DNA of 64,000 bases from Pseudomonadota bacterium (lineage in GTDB: Bacteria > Pseudomonadota > Alphaproteobacteria > Azospirillales > Azospirillaceae), in contig JAFAFA010000004.1 of NCBI GenBank assembly GCA_023423695.1, forward strand, positions 62,001-126,000. The letters are read 5' to 3'. The notes beneath the pieces are model-generated. The model saw only the letters and a program-made list of their open reading frames with translations. It ran no database searches and was not told where the DNA came from. Both the position numbers and the translations under genes were made by a program. This document shows, in pieces, positions 36,348 to 45,807 of the stretch (position 1 is the first letter of the stretch; every line of letters begins with the position of its first letter).

Positions 36348-36644
36348 TCAACAGCACTCGTCCTCCAGCTGGCGCAGCATCGTCAGCCCCTCCTCGTCGT
36401 CGTGCTCCTCGAACAGGTCGGCGATGTAATAGATGTTGGAGCAGAGCAGGCAAAGCCCGTCGGCCTGCCGCTTCAGCGGATCCTCGGCAACCGCCAGCTT
36501 GGCGCGAAACCGTTCCCAGAAGGCATTGGTCTTGGCCGGATCGTCGATGTGCATGTACAGCCGCTCGATGATGCGGCGGCTGTTGCCCTCGCAGTCGATT
36601 CCCTTGAACGAGACGTAACGGTCGGGCGCGTCGATGCTGTCCAC
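36348..36644 (-). CDS. cowN: N2-fixation sustaining protein CowN (carbon monoxide tolerance of nitrogenase)
   Basis: A 98-residue cytosolic protein. The core is a clear CowN match: DRYVSFKGIDCEGNSRRI, HIDDPAKTNAFWERF and the acidic end LFEEHDDEEGLTML then LEDECC, including the paired C-terminal cysteines. CowN is known to bind nitrogenase and protect it from CO, so that N2-dependent growth continues. I choose the GTG at 36644, which has GAGGAGG nine bases upstream; an in-frame ATG at 36662 would contain that site within its own codons. The CO sensor RcoM is encoded 144 bases upstream on the same strand. Implies that the host is a diazotroph. Confidence 0.94.
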   Translation of the reverse strand: MDSIDAPDRYVSFKGIDCEGNSRRIIERLYMHIDDPAKTNAFWERFRAKLAVAEDPLKRQADGLCLLCSNIYYIADLFEEHDDEEGLTMLRQLEDECC

Positions 36645-36788
36645 GGGATGCGGCCTCCTCATGCCGGTTGCCAGGGGTGGGGAACATGGCACCGATGCTT
36701 TCCCGCCCGCGACCCTGCCTGCAAGCCGCGCTGCACCAGCGGCATCCCGCCTGCGCGAACGGTGGAATCGCTGCATGAATGGAGACGC
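36645..36788 (-). promoter_or_regulatory. rcoM-cowN intergenic region, expected cowN promoter
   Basis: The 144 bases between the rcoM stop and cowN start should hold a CO-dependent promoter. RcoM is reported to bind short direct repeats of a TTnnnG type. On the minus strand I see TTCATG (from 36779), TTCGCG (from 36759) and TTGCAG (from 36724), but the first two are 20 bases apart and the third is 35 further, so the spacing does not form a tidy triplet. No sigma-54 -24/-12 element with correct spacing is present. The region is therefore named by position, not by a recognised operator. Confidence 0.4.
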
Positions 36789-37517
36789 CTAAAGCGCCAG
36801 CCGTTTTTTCAGCGCGTCGGCCCGGTTACGGCTGACCGGCACGCGGGGGGCGCCGGGGGCGGCCATGACGAAGGCGGCGCGGCCGTCCTGCCGCTCCACC
36901 GCGCGGGCATGGCGCAGGTTGACGATGTAGCCGCGATGGGTGCGCACGAAGGACCGCGGGTCGAGCCGCGCCTCCAGTTCCGACAATGGCAGGCCGCAGA
37001 AGAAGGCGCCGTCGCCGGTGTGGACGGTGGTGTAATGGCCGTCGGCCTGCAGATACACGGCATCGGCCGGGTCGAGCAGGACGATGCCCTGCCCCTTTTC
37101 CACCGGCAGCTTGACCAGCGGTTCGCTCACGGAGCCGGATGGCGGCGGCGCGAGAGCCTGCGCATCGGCCGCAATGGACCGCGCCGCCTCCATCAGCATC
37201 AGGGCGGTGACGGCATTCCCCTCACCCAGCGCCGCGGCGGGCGCCAGCGCGGTCGCCTTCACCACCAGAACCCGGCCGGGCAGCGCCACCATCATCGAAC
37301 AGGCGGAGGCGGGAGCCGAAGGGTCGCCCGCCGCGGCCAGCAGCAGTTCCACCTTGGCCCGGAGCGAGGGCGGGTGCAGGTCGTGCAGATAGGCGCCGAC
37401 CAGCCCGGCCGCGCGTTCCCCCAGCAGCCGCACCGCCGCCGGGTTGAGGGTCAGCACGCGCCGTGCGCTGTCCAACAGCACCAGCCCGACGTCCATGTTC
37501 TGCAACGCATAGTCCAT
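36789..37517 (-). CDS. rcoM: CO-sensing haem-PAS/LytTR transcriptional regulator RcoM
   Basis: 242 residues: an N-terminal PAS domain (about 4-120) and a C-terminal LytTR DNA-binding domain (about 136-242, with HYTTVHTGDG, RTHRGYIVNL and VPVSRNRADALKKRL). The haem-ligand positions of Burkholderia xenovorans RcoM align: His74 with His48 (DLHPP) and Met104/Met105 with Met75/Met76 (SMMVALPGRVL). RcoM binds CO at ferrous haem and activates genes for CO use or tolerance. The frame is closed by a stop three codons above the ATG, so the start is fixed. It lies 22 bases after trmJ and upstream of cowN. The Cys94 equivalent is not conserved. Confidence 0.9.
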   Translation of the reverse strand: MDYALQNMDVGLVLLDSARRVLTLNPAAVRLLGERAAGLVGAYLHDLHPPSLRAKVELLLAAAGDPSAPASACSMMVALPGRVLVVKATALAPAAALGEGNAVTALMLMEAARSIAADAQALAPPPSGSVSEPLVKLPVEKGQGIVLLDPADAVYLQADGHYTTVHTGDGAFFCGLPLSELEARLDPRSFVRTHRGYIVNLRHARAVERQDGRAAFVMAAPGAPRVPVSRNRADALKKRLAL

Positions 37518-37539
37518 GGACGCCCACTATAGCGGTGAT

Positions 37540-38322
37540 TCAGTCCTGGCTCCCGCCTTTCCGCTTGTCGCCCTGGACCAGGGCGGCGACGACGCCGTGG
37601 AAGGTGCGCACCTCCTGCTCGGTCATCTCCATGCGTTCGAAGGCATTGCGCAGGGTGCGGACCATCGACGGGCGCTTCTCCTCGCTGGTGAAGAAGCCGG
37701 TGCGGTCCAGCGCCGCCTCCAGCCGCTCGAAGAAGTTCACCCGCTCCGCCATCGTCGCCGGGCGGGTCTGGCCGGTGTGCAGGAAGCGGTCGGGCGTGCG
37801 GTCGCCGGCCTGGAACCACTCGTAGCCGATCAGCAGAACCGCCTGCGCCAGGTTGAGCGAGGAGAAGGCCGGGTTCAGCGGCACCGTCACCAGCGTCTGG
37901 GCGAAGGTCAGGTCGTCGTTGACCAGCCCGGTGCGCTCCGGCCCGAACATCACGCCGACCTTCTGACCGGCGGCATAGCGTTCCCGCATCTCGCCCGCCG
38001 CGACGCGCGGGGTGACGAAGCGCTGGATCATGTCGCGGGTGCGCACCGTGGTGGCGTAGACCGCTTCCAGGTCGGCGACCGCATCGGCCGTAGTCTCGAA
38101 GATCTTCGCGTTGTCGATGACGAGATCGGCGCCGGAGGCTGCGGCGCTGGCCTTCGGGTTCGGCCAGCCGTCGCGCGGCTTGACGAGGCGCAGGTCGGTC
38201 AGCCCGCAATTCAGCATCGCGCGCGCGCAGGCGCCGATGTTCTCGCCGAGCTGCGGCTGCACCAGGATGACGGCGGGGCCGCCGAGGATGGACTCACGCG
38301 TGGGGTTCTGGCCGGAGGTCAT
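37540..38322 (-). CDS. trmJ: tRNA (cytidine/uridine-2'-O-)-methyltransferase TrmJ
   Basis: A 260-residue SPOUT (TrmH-family) methyltransferase that modifies the ribose of tRNA position 32. The N-terminal signature AVILVQPQLGENIGACARAM is followed by LRLVKPRDGWPN. The knotted SAM site comprises KVGVMFGPERTGLVNDDL, VPLNPAFSSLNLAQAVLL and a helical C-terminal tail. The ATG at 38322 gives a family-like start after GGTCATG context; 12 more in-frame codons lie upstream. rcoM follows by 22 bases, so the two may be co-transcribed. Confidence 0.93.
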   Translation of the reverse strand: MTSGQNPTRESILGGPAVILVQPQLGENIGACARAMLNCGLTDLRLVKPRDGWPNPKASAAASGADLVIDNAKIFETTADAVADLEAVYATTVRTRDMIQRFVTPRVAAGEMRERYAAGQKVGVMFGPERTGLVNDDLTFAQTLVTVPLNPAFSSLNLAQAVLLIGYEWFQAGDRTPDRFLHTGQTRPATMAERVNFFERLEAALDRTGFFTSEEKRPSMVRTLRNAFERMEMTEQEVRTFHGVVAALVQGDKRKGGSQD

Positions 38323-38345
38323 GGGCGTACATGCTGTTGAAACGA

Positions 38346-38461
38346 CACTTGCCCCCACCCCGACCCTCCCCCGCTGGGCGGGGGAGGGAGCAAGCGCTTG
38401 TTCGGGAGAGTGGCGGCAGTCCCCTCTCCCGCCCAGCGGGGGAGGGTTAGGGTGGGGGTCT
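38346..38461. repeat. GC-rich intergenic palindromic repeat, copy 2
   Basis: Noncoding block between lpxD and trmJ. The left end CCCCCACCCCGACCCTCC is an imperfect inverted copy of the right end GGAGGGTTAGGGTGGGGG. Inside are CCCCCGCTGGGCGGGGG and CCCTCTCCCGCCCAGCGGGG. The ends closely match those of the copies at 5279 and 43231. Confidence 0.75.
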
Positions 38462-38472
38462 AACTTTTCCGC

Positions 38473-39618
38473 CTATTCCTGCTGTTCCGCCTTCTCCGCC
38501 TCGACCTTCACCGGGCCGCCGTCGATGGCGGTCAGGCGCTTCTTCAGGTCGGAGACGTCGGCGAACAGGCGCTTCAGGCGGGCGAGGCCCTTGTATTGTT
38601 CGAAGGCGCGGGCGCGGGGCACGGCGGGATAGCCCATCCACACCGACTTCGGCGGGATGTCCATGCCGACGCCGGAATTGGCGGCCACCACCGCGTCGCT
38701 GCCGATCTTCACATGGTCGGCGACGCCCACCTTGCCGGCCAGCACCACGCGGTCGCCGATCACCGTGCTGCCGGCGACGCCGACATGGCCGCACAGCATG
38801 CAGTTGGTGCCAACCTGGACGTTGTGGCCGATCTGGACGAGGTTGTCGATCTTGGTGCCGTTGCCGATGCGGGTGGCCGTCACCGTGCCGCGGTCGATGG
38901 TGGCGCCGGCGCCGATCTCGACATCGTCGCCCAGGATCACCGTGCCGATGGAGTTCACCCGGCGGATCAGCACGTTGGTGCCGACGACGCGGCCGGTGGT
39001 CTTGGCCGATTCGACGCTGCCCGGCTCCGGCGTGACGAAGCTGAAGCCGTCGTTGCCGACGGCGGCATTGGGATGGATGATGCAGCGGGCGCCCATCTCC
39101 ACCCGCTCGCCAATGCGGGCACCGGGGTGCAGCAGGCAACCGTCGCCGATTACCGCGTCGGCACCGACCGTGACGTGCGGCAGGACGATGGCGCCGGCCC
39201 CGATGCGGGCCCGCGGACCGATATAGGCGAAGGGAGCGATGGAGGCATCCGGCGCCACGACCGCGTCGGGCGCCACATAGGCCTGCGGCGACACCCCCGG
39301 TTCGGCATGGACCGGCTTCTCGAAGATGTCGAGCATCCCGGCCATGGCATAGCGCGGGCGCTTCACCACGATGCGGTTCCCGATGCCGTCCGGCACCTCG
39401 ACCCCTTCGGCGACCACGGCGGCGACCGCCTTGCTTCCGGGCAGTAGGGCCAGAAGGTCCTTGTCCATCGCCAGCGCCAGATCCTCCGGCCCTTCCGCCT
39501 CCGACGGGTGGACGGCGCGGCGGACGGTCAGGGTTCCGTCGCCTTCGACCGTCGCGCCCAGCGCTTCGGCGATCTCGGCCAAGGTACGGGGAGACTGGGG
39601 CATGGCAGGCTGGGTCAT
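38473..39618 (-). CDS. lpxD: UDP-3-O-acylglucosamine N-acyltransferase
   Basis: Adds the N-linked 3-hydroxyacyl chain in lipid A synthesis. About 381 residues. An N-terminal uridine-binding domain (RRAVHPSEAEGPEDLALAMD) precedes a long left-handed beta-helix of hexapeptide repeats (about 120-330) with NLVQIGHNVQVGTNCM, which carries the catalytic histidine, and GHVGVAGSTVIGDRV. A charged helical tail of about 50 residues (DLKKRLTAIDGG onward) makes it longer than the usual 340. It stands outside the common bamA-lpxD-fabZ-lpxA operon, so it may be a second copy. Start set at the ATG at 39618. Confidence 0.88.
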   Translation of the reverse strand: MTQPAMPQSPRTLAEIAEALGATVEGDGTLTVRRAVHPSEAEGPEDLALAMDKDLLALLPGSKAVAAVVAEGVEVPDGIGNRIVVKRPRYAMAGMLDIFEKPVHAEPGVSPQAYVAPDAVVAPDASIAPFAYIGPRARIGAGAIVLPHVTVGADAVIGDGCLLHPGARIGERVEMGARCIIHPNAAVGNDGFSFVTPEPGSVESAKTTGRVVGTNVLIRRVNSIGTVILGDDVEIGAGATIDRGTVTATRIGNGTKIDNLVQIGHNVQVGTNCMLCGHVGVAGSTVIGDRVVLAGKVGVADHVKIGSDAVVAANSGVGMDIPPKSVWMGYPAVPRARAFEQYKGLARLKRLFADVSDLKKRLTAIDGGPVKVEAEKAEQQE

Positions 39619-39708
39619 GGGGGGAGCACCGGTGTCAGAGTCTTCACGAACCGCCCTGCCGGACGGCGCGGCGGACCCTAACACGGGCGTCCGGCGGATG
39701 GCGAGGTG

Positions 39709-40173
39709 TCAGAACGCGGCCCCGGCCTGCGCATCCCCCGCCTGCCCGGTCTTGGCGCCCGGCCGCAGCCAGCCCTTCACCCGCTCCTTCACCCGCCGCA
39801 GCATCGGCTGGCGCGCCTGGACCGCATAGTATTTGCGCACCGTCTCCAGGATCTCCCAGGTGCCGGTGAAGCCCATCGGCAGGACCAGCGCGTCGCCGGC
39901 CCGGTATTCCCGCGGGGTCCCGCCTTCCGGCGTGATGATGACGCGGCCGGTCAGCAGGACGCAGAACTCGTGGTACGGCCAGTCCTTCATCGCCACGATG
40001 CCCGGCGTGCACTGCCACACCCCCGACTTGAAGCGGCCATAGTCGCCGTCGAACAGGTTGCGGTGAATCTCCTGCGGCTGGCCGGCCAGGATGGCGCCGA
40101 AGACCGCCGGCTTGCCGACCTCATCATCGGCGATGCGGCGGCTTTCGATGGGCACGGGGGTGAAATCGGGCAT
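39709..40173 (-). CDS. cupin-domain protein
   Basis: A 154-residue single-cupin protein of the DUF861/cupin_3 kind: GVWQCTPGIVAMKDWPYHEF, then the barrel motif VLLTGRVIITPEGGTPREYRAGDALVLP and GFTGTWEILETVRKYYAV. The ATG at 40173 follows GGGAGAG. Relatives include ureidoglycine aminohydrolase-like and ethanolamine-related cupins, but no purine or ethanolamine genes are near. A basic tail follows the barrel. Function not assignable. Confidence 0.8.
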   Translation of the reverse strand: MPDFTPVPIESRRIADDEVGKPAVFGAILAGQPQEIHRNLFDGDYGRFKSGVWQCTPGIVAMKDWPYHEFCVLLTGRVIITPEGGTPREYRAGDALVLPMGFTGTWEILETVRKYYAVQARQPMLRRVKERVKGWLRPGAKTGQAGDAQAGAAF

Positions 40174-40264
40174 CGGCTCTCCCGGTCGGAAAAGGGTGTG
40201 AGGCTCGGCGGCGCCCCTGCGCAACACCACAAGCCCCCGAAGGTTCCCGGCGGGTTCGAAAAAA

Positions 40265-40870
40265 TCAGCCTCCCAGATTGATTATCTCCACCCGCCGGTT
40301 GGCTGCCGCCTTCGGGTCGTCGGGCAGCAGCAGGTCCCGCGCGCCCATGCCCGATGCCTCCAGCCGGTCGCGGCGGATTTGGTGGTTCGACACCAGATAC
40401 TCGACCACCGCCGCCGCCCGCCGCCGGGACAGGGCGAGGTTCGCCGCATCGCCGCCGACGGCATCGGTGTGGCCGACGATGCGGAAGCGCGTGTTGCCCG
40501 CCGTCGTCATCACCGCCGCCACCTTGTCCAGGATCGTCCGCGACTCCGGCTTGATGCGGGCGGAGTTAAAGTCGAACTCCACCCGGAAGGCGGCGCGCAG
40601 TTCCGGTGCCGGCAGGGCCGCCGGTCCAGGCAGCGGCGGCAGCGCCACCGGCCCGGGGGGAGCGGCCACCTTTGCCGGCGGCGGTACCGCGGGGCGCTGC
40701 ATCGTCACCGGCGGGCAGTTCGCGCCGGTGGTGCCGAGCAGCGCCGCCTGGATCTCGCATTCGCTGGGATTCGGCCCCAACGGCACGGCCGGATTGGGCA
40801 GCGCCTGGGCGCCTGCCGCGACCGGCAGCACCAGCCATGCGCAAGCACCAAGCATCAGGCCGAGCCGCAT
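40265..40870 (-). CDS. OmpA-family envelope protein
   Basis: A 201-residue exported protein: signal peptide (MRLGLMLGACAWLVLPVAAGAQA), a proline-rich linker (about 65-100), then an OmpA_C peptidoglycan-binding domain with VEFDFNSARIKPESRTIL, FRIVGHTDAVGGDAANLALS and the final NRRVEI. It likely ties the outer membrane or periplasm to peptidoglycan. I start at the ATG at 40870, directly before the signal peptide. It is divergent from the TRAP binding-protein gene, with 116 bases between starts. Confidence 0.85.
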   Translation of the reverse strand: MRLGLMLGACAWLVLPVAAGAQALPNPAVPLGPNPSECEIQAALLGTTGANCPPVTMQRPAVPPPAKVAAPPGPVALPPLPGPAALPAPELRAAFRVEFDFNSARIKPESRTILDKVAAVMTTAGNTRFRIVGHTDAVGGDAANLALSRRRAAAVVEYLVSNHQIRRDRLEASGMGARDLLLPDDPKAAANRRVEIINLGG

Positions 40871-40986
40871 GGCCGCATTGTTCGGACCGCGGACGGTCGT
40901 GTCACATTGCCCGTGGAACAGTCCTGCGTGCATCTGTACGATCCCGGTCCGTATCTTTCGTATAGGGCGCTTGGGAGGAAACAAGC

Positions 40987-42024
40987 ATGAAATCGCTGAA
41001 GGCTCTGCTCGCCGGCATCGCGCTGGCCGCGCTGACGGTTCCCGCCGTTCTGGCCGGTGCTGCGAACGCTGCCGACTATAAGGCGGAGTACAAGCTTTCC
41101 ACCGTTCTGGGCAAGCCTTTCCCCTGGGGTGTGGGCGGCGACCGCTGGGCCGAATTGGTCAAGGAGAAGACGGGCGGCCGCATCAACATCAAGATGTATC
41201 CCGGCACCTCGCTGGTGAACGGCGACCAGACCAAGGAATTCACAGCGCTCCGCCAGGGCACCATCGACATGGCGGTCGGCTCCACCATCAACTGGTCGCC
41301 GCAGGTGAAGGAGCTGAACCTCTTCTCCCTGCCCTTCCTGATGCCCGACCACAAGGCGCTGGACGCCCTGACCCAGGGCGAGGTGGGCAAGAAGCTGTTC
41401 GACCTGCTCGCCACCAAGGACGTCGTGCCTCTGGCCTGGGGAGAGAACGGCTTCCGCGAGATCTCCAACTCCAAGCACCCGATCCGCACGCCCGCCGATC
41501 TGAAGGGGCTGAAGATCCGCGTCGTCGGTTCGCCGCTCTACCTCGACACCTTCACGGCGCTCGGCGCCAACCCGACGCAGATGAGCTGGGCCGACGCGCA
41601 GCCGGCGCTGTCCACCGGCGCCGTCGACGGCCAGGAGAACCCGCTGACCATCTTCGTCGCCGCCAAGCTGGCGACGCTGGGCCAGAAGAACCTGACGCTG
41701 TGGGGCTATGTCGCCGACCCGCTGATCTTCGTGGTCAACAAGGAGGTGTGGGCGAGCTGGTCGAAGGAGGACCAGGAGGCCGTGCGCGCTGCCGCCGTGC
41801 AGGCCGCGGCCGAAGAGGTCGCCCTGTCCCGCAAGGGGATCACCGCCGAGGACGACAGCCTGCTGAAGGACATCGCCGCCCAGGGCGTCGAGGTCGTCCG
41901 TCTGACGCCGGAGCAGCAGAAGGCCTTCCAGACCGCCACCCAGCCGGTCTTCGACAAGTGGGCCAAGCAGATCGGTCCCGATCTGGTGAAGGCCGCCCAG
42001 ACCGCCATCACCGAGCGGAAGTAA
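40987..42024 (+). CDS. TRAP transporter solute-binding protein, DctP family
   Basis: A 345-residue periplasmic binding protein with a signal peptide ending near AANA-ADY (residue 29). Family signatures are AELVKEKTGGRINIKMYPG, QGTIDMAVGSTINWSP, PFLMPDHKALDAL, the conserved arginine region PADLKGLKIRVVGSPLY and WADAQPALSTGAVDGQENP. Ligands are usually carboxylates. The dctQ and dctM membrane genes are absent: a strong terminator follows directly, and the next genes are unrelated. It must work with membrane subunits encoded elsewhere, or with a shared transporter. Confidence 0.92.
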   Translation: MKSLKALLAGIALAALTVPAVLAGAANAADYKAEYKLSTVLGKPFPWGVGGDRWAELVKEKTGGRINIKMYPGTSLVNGDQTKEFTALRQGTIDMAVGSTINWSPQVKELNLFSLPFLMPDHKALDALTQGEVGKKLFDLLATKDVVPLAWGENGFREISNSKHPIRTPADLKGLKIRVVGSPLYLDTFTALGANPTQMSWADAQPALSTGAVDGQENPLTIFVAAKLATLGQKNLTLWGYVADPLIFVVNKEVWASWSKEDQEAVRAAAVQAAAEEVALSRKGITAEDDSLLKDIAAQGVEVVRLTPEQQKAFQTATQPVFDKWAKQIGPDLVKAAQTAITERK

Positions 42025-42050
42025 GCTCCTTCTCGCCCGAATGACGAAAA

Positions 42051-42076
42051 CGGCGCCCTCCGGGGGCGCCGTTTTT
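42051..42076 (+). terminator. Rho-independent terminator of the TRAP binding-protein gene
   Basis: CGGCGCCC (42051-42058) pairs with GGGCGCCG (42064-42071) around a five-base loop and is followed by TTTTT. The AAAA before the stem allows activity in the other direction too. Confidence 0.92.
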
Positions 42077-42168
42077 CATGACCGCAAAGCACTTGCTTGT
42101 GATGCGTGCCTGAGCGGATTGCGCTACAACTTCTCCAACTTGCCGGATGGTTTGCGGAGCGGGCGCGT

Positions 42169-42708
42169 ATGACGTCGGAAATGCTGCTGGCGCTGTTCTG
42201 CATCGGTGCCACCCTGCTGTTCCTGGCGGTCCGGCGCGGGTTGATCCTACGCACCGACCAGGAAATCCGCCGCGCCGGCGCAACCCTGATCGCGGAGCGC
42301 GATGCGCTTGAACGTCAGGCTAACGAGCTTGAGGCCATGCAGGCCGGCATCGGAGCGATGAAGGCCAAGCTGGTCGAGCTGTCGACCGACAAGCTGGTTC
42401 TCAGCCGCCGCGGCGGCAAGCGTACCGCGGCATCCCGCCGCTTCATTCACGAGATCGGCCGGCCGGAGCCCGGGCGCAAATGCTTCGCCTTCCGGCTGGC
42501 GATGGCGCCGGGCTTCGTCGGCCGGCCTGACGCCAAGGCGGTGGTCCATCCCGCCATCTGGCGTTTCGAGAATGTGGCGCAGGTGTGGGCCGCCGATTTC
42601 GCCGCTGCCCAGATGCTGACCCGCAGCATCTTCCATGAAGGCGTCGGCGTGACGGTTTCCGGCGAGGATGCCGAGCAAGACGCCGTTGCGGGAGCCGCCG
42701 CGCCATGA
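42169..42708 (+). CDS. unknown membrane-anchored coiled-coil protein A
   Basis: 179 residues, family not recognised. An N-terminal membrane helix (about 4-22, MLLALFCIGATLLFLAV) is followed by a heptad-rich helix (about 30-75, with ERDALERQANELEAM), then a basic stretch and a compact C-terminal domain (about 85-170) containing one Cys. The ATG at 42169 has GGAG nine bases upstream; an in-frame ATG at 42106 is possible. Its stop overlaps the next gene (ATGA), whose product has the same layout, so the two probably work as a pair at the membrane. Confidence 0.72.
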   Translation: MTSEMLLALFCIGATLLFLAVRRGLILRTDQEIRRAGATLIAERDALERQANELEAMQAGIGAMKAKLVELSTDKLVLSRRGGKRTAASRRFIHEIGRPEPGRKCFAFRLAMAPGFVGRPDAKAVVHPAIWRFENVAQVWAADFAAAQMLTRSIFHEGVGVTVSGEDAEQDAVAGAAAP

Positions 42709-43199
42709 CCATCCTTTGGGTGCTGGGGGCGGTCGCCAGCCTGGGTGCCGGTGTGGTGGGAGAACGGATCCTCGGCATCCGCGCCCGCCGCCAGTCGCAG
42801 AAGCTGGCCGCGCTGAAGGAGCGGCTGGACGTCTACGCCAATTACGCCAAGCTCGCCGCCGTCCGCCGTGTGGAGACGGAGGAAACGCTGGCCGGCCTGC
42901 GCCGCGAAGTGGCGGAGGTGGAGGGCGAGATCCTGTCCCTGCAATCGGCCGTGACCGACGAGGCCGCACTTGCGCCGATGGAGTTTTATTCCGTCGACCG
43001 GGTCGCCCGTTCCGGCGGCCCGCTGTGGTACGTCGCGGTGGAGGCGCTGGACGCCACCGCTCCGTGGTCGGGCGTGCGTCATTACGCCGTCGCCGCCGAG
43101 AGTGCGGAGGACGCGCGCAAGCGGATCGCCGAACGCTATCCCTCGCCCACCGCCTTCGCCATCTCCCCCGCCGCGCAGTTGGTGTTGCCGGAGCGTTGA
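42705..43199 (+). CDS. unknown membrane-anchored coiled-coil protein B
   Basis: 164 residues, family not recognised. Layout mirrors the upstream gene: a short N-terminal membrane segment (about 3-24, with GAVASLGAGVVGERILG), a long charged helix with heptad spacing (about 30-80, RVETEETLAGLRREVAEVEG), and a small C-terminal domain (about 90-155, with MEFYSVDRVARSGGPLWYVA). Translationally coupled to protein A by a four-base overlap. A stator, scaffold or envelope-linking role is imaginable, but nothing in the sequence decides it. Confidence 0.72.
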   Translation: MTILWVLGAVASLGAGVVGERILGIRARRQSQKLAALKERLDVYANYAKLAAVRRVETEETLAGLRREVAEVEGEILSLQSAVTDEAALAPMEFYSVDRVARSGGPLWYVAVEALDATAPWSGVRHYAVAAESAEDARKRIAERYPSPTAFAISPAAQLVLPER

Positions 43200-43230
43200 G
43201 GGGCTTCGGTGTCGTAGCGTGGTCGGCTTC

Positions 43231-43407
43231 GATTGCCCCCACCCTAACCCTCCCCCGCTACGCAGGGGAGGGAACTCCGCCACTCTCCCGACTCAGCCCA
43301 ATCCCCTCCTCCGCCCAACTCTCGCACAAAGCTCTGCTTTGTGCTGCCGCGACAGGCGGACCATAGGTCCGCTGAGAGCGGGGGAGGGTCAGGGTGGGAG
43401 TGTAATT
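43231..43407. repeat. GC-rich intergenic palindromic repeat, copy 3 (longest)
   Basis: Noncoding block between protein B and acs. The left end CCCCCACCCTAACCCTCC is an imperfect inverted copy of the right end GGAGGGTCAGGGTGGGAG. The middle holds a perfect hairpin (GCACAAAGC at 43324-43332 with GCTTTGTGC at 43336-43344) and a second one around GGCGGACCATAGGTCCGC. The ends match copies 1 and 2, with a longer central part. Confidence 0.75.
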
Positions 43408-43411
43408 CACC

Positions 43412-43447
43412 AAAAAAGAAAGGGGGCGCCCCACCAGAGCGCCCCCT
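43412..43447 (-). terminator. Rho-independent terminator of acs
   Basis: Read on the minus strand, AGGGGGCGC and GCGCCCCCT form a nine-base stem with a nine-base loop, followed by TTCTTTTTT. It lies 17 bases after the acs stop. Confidence 0.93.
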
Positions 43448-43464
43448 TCCCCATCACCCTTCGA

Positions 43465-45405
<1,941 letters not shown>

Positions 45406-45807
45406 GAGTGCGATTCCCCCGTGGTGCTTCCGAATTGGCCGGAAGATGTTGCAGGGCGGCGGGCCGCCGCCCGGAATTGAGCGGCATTATCCACACAAGT
45501 TGCGGGACGAACAAGCGAATCGGCCCCCGCAGGCCCCCCGACCAAAGGAGGATTGTGTCGCTGATTTTGCAGCGCGAGACTGTTTCTTCCCCAAGCATAC
45601 CCAGGCATTTCAGGGCGCGCAGGATCCGGCACCGCACCTCTCCGGATTCCCCCCAGCCCCTTTGCCGCGACCATCCGCCGCGCCGCGGTGCAAAAACGCG
45701 TCCTGACCGTCTTGCAACGGGTGATCCTTTGCTTAACCCGACCTTAACCGGGTGGCAGCTATAGAATTGCTGCATCACGGTAACGATCATCGTCGGCAAG
45801 GATTGCA
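45406..45807. other. intergenic region between acs and a small divergent gene
   Basis: About 400 bases without a convincing gene. It should hold the acs promoter on the minus strand and that of the small gene on the plus strand. The part near 45730-45775 is less GC-rich and contains TATAGAAT at 45760-45767, a possible -10 for the small gene, but no matching -35 at 16-18 bases. Short frames here look random. Confidence 0.5.

Noticed and set aside
36690..36760. Sigma-54 promoter for cowN
   Set aside because: TGGCAC-like and TTGCA-like pieces occur, but the distance between the GG and GC elements is wrong on both strands.
43324..43344. Transposon end or attachment site
   Set aside because: The perfect hairpin sits inside a repeat seen elsewhere in the window; no integrase, transposase or target duplication is near.
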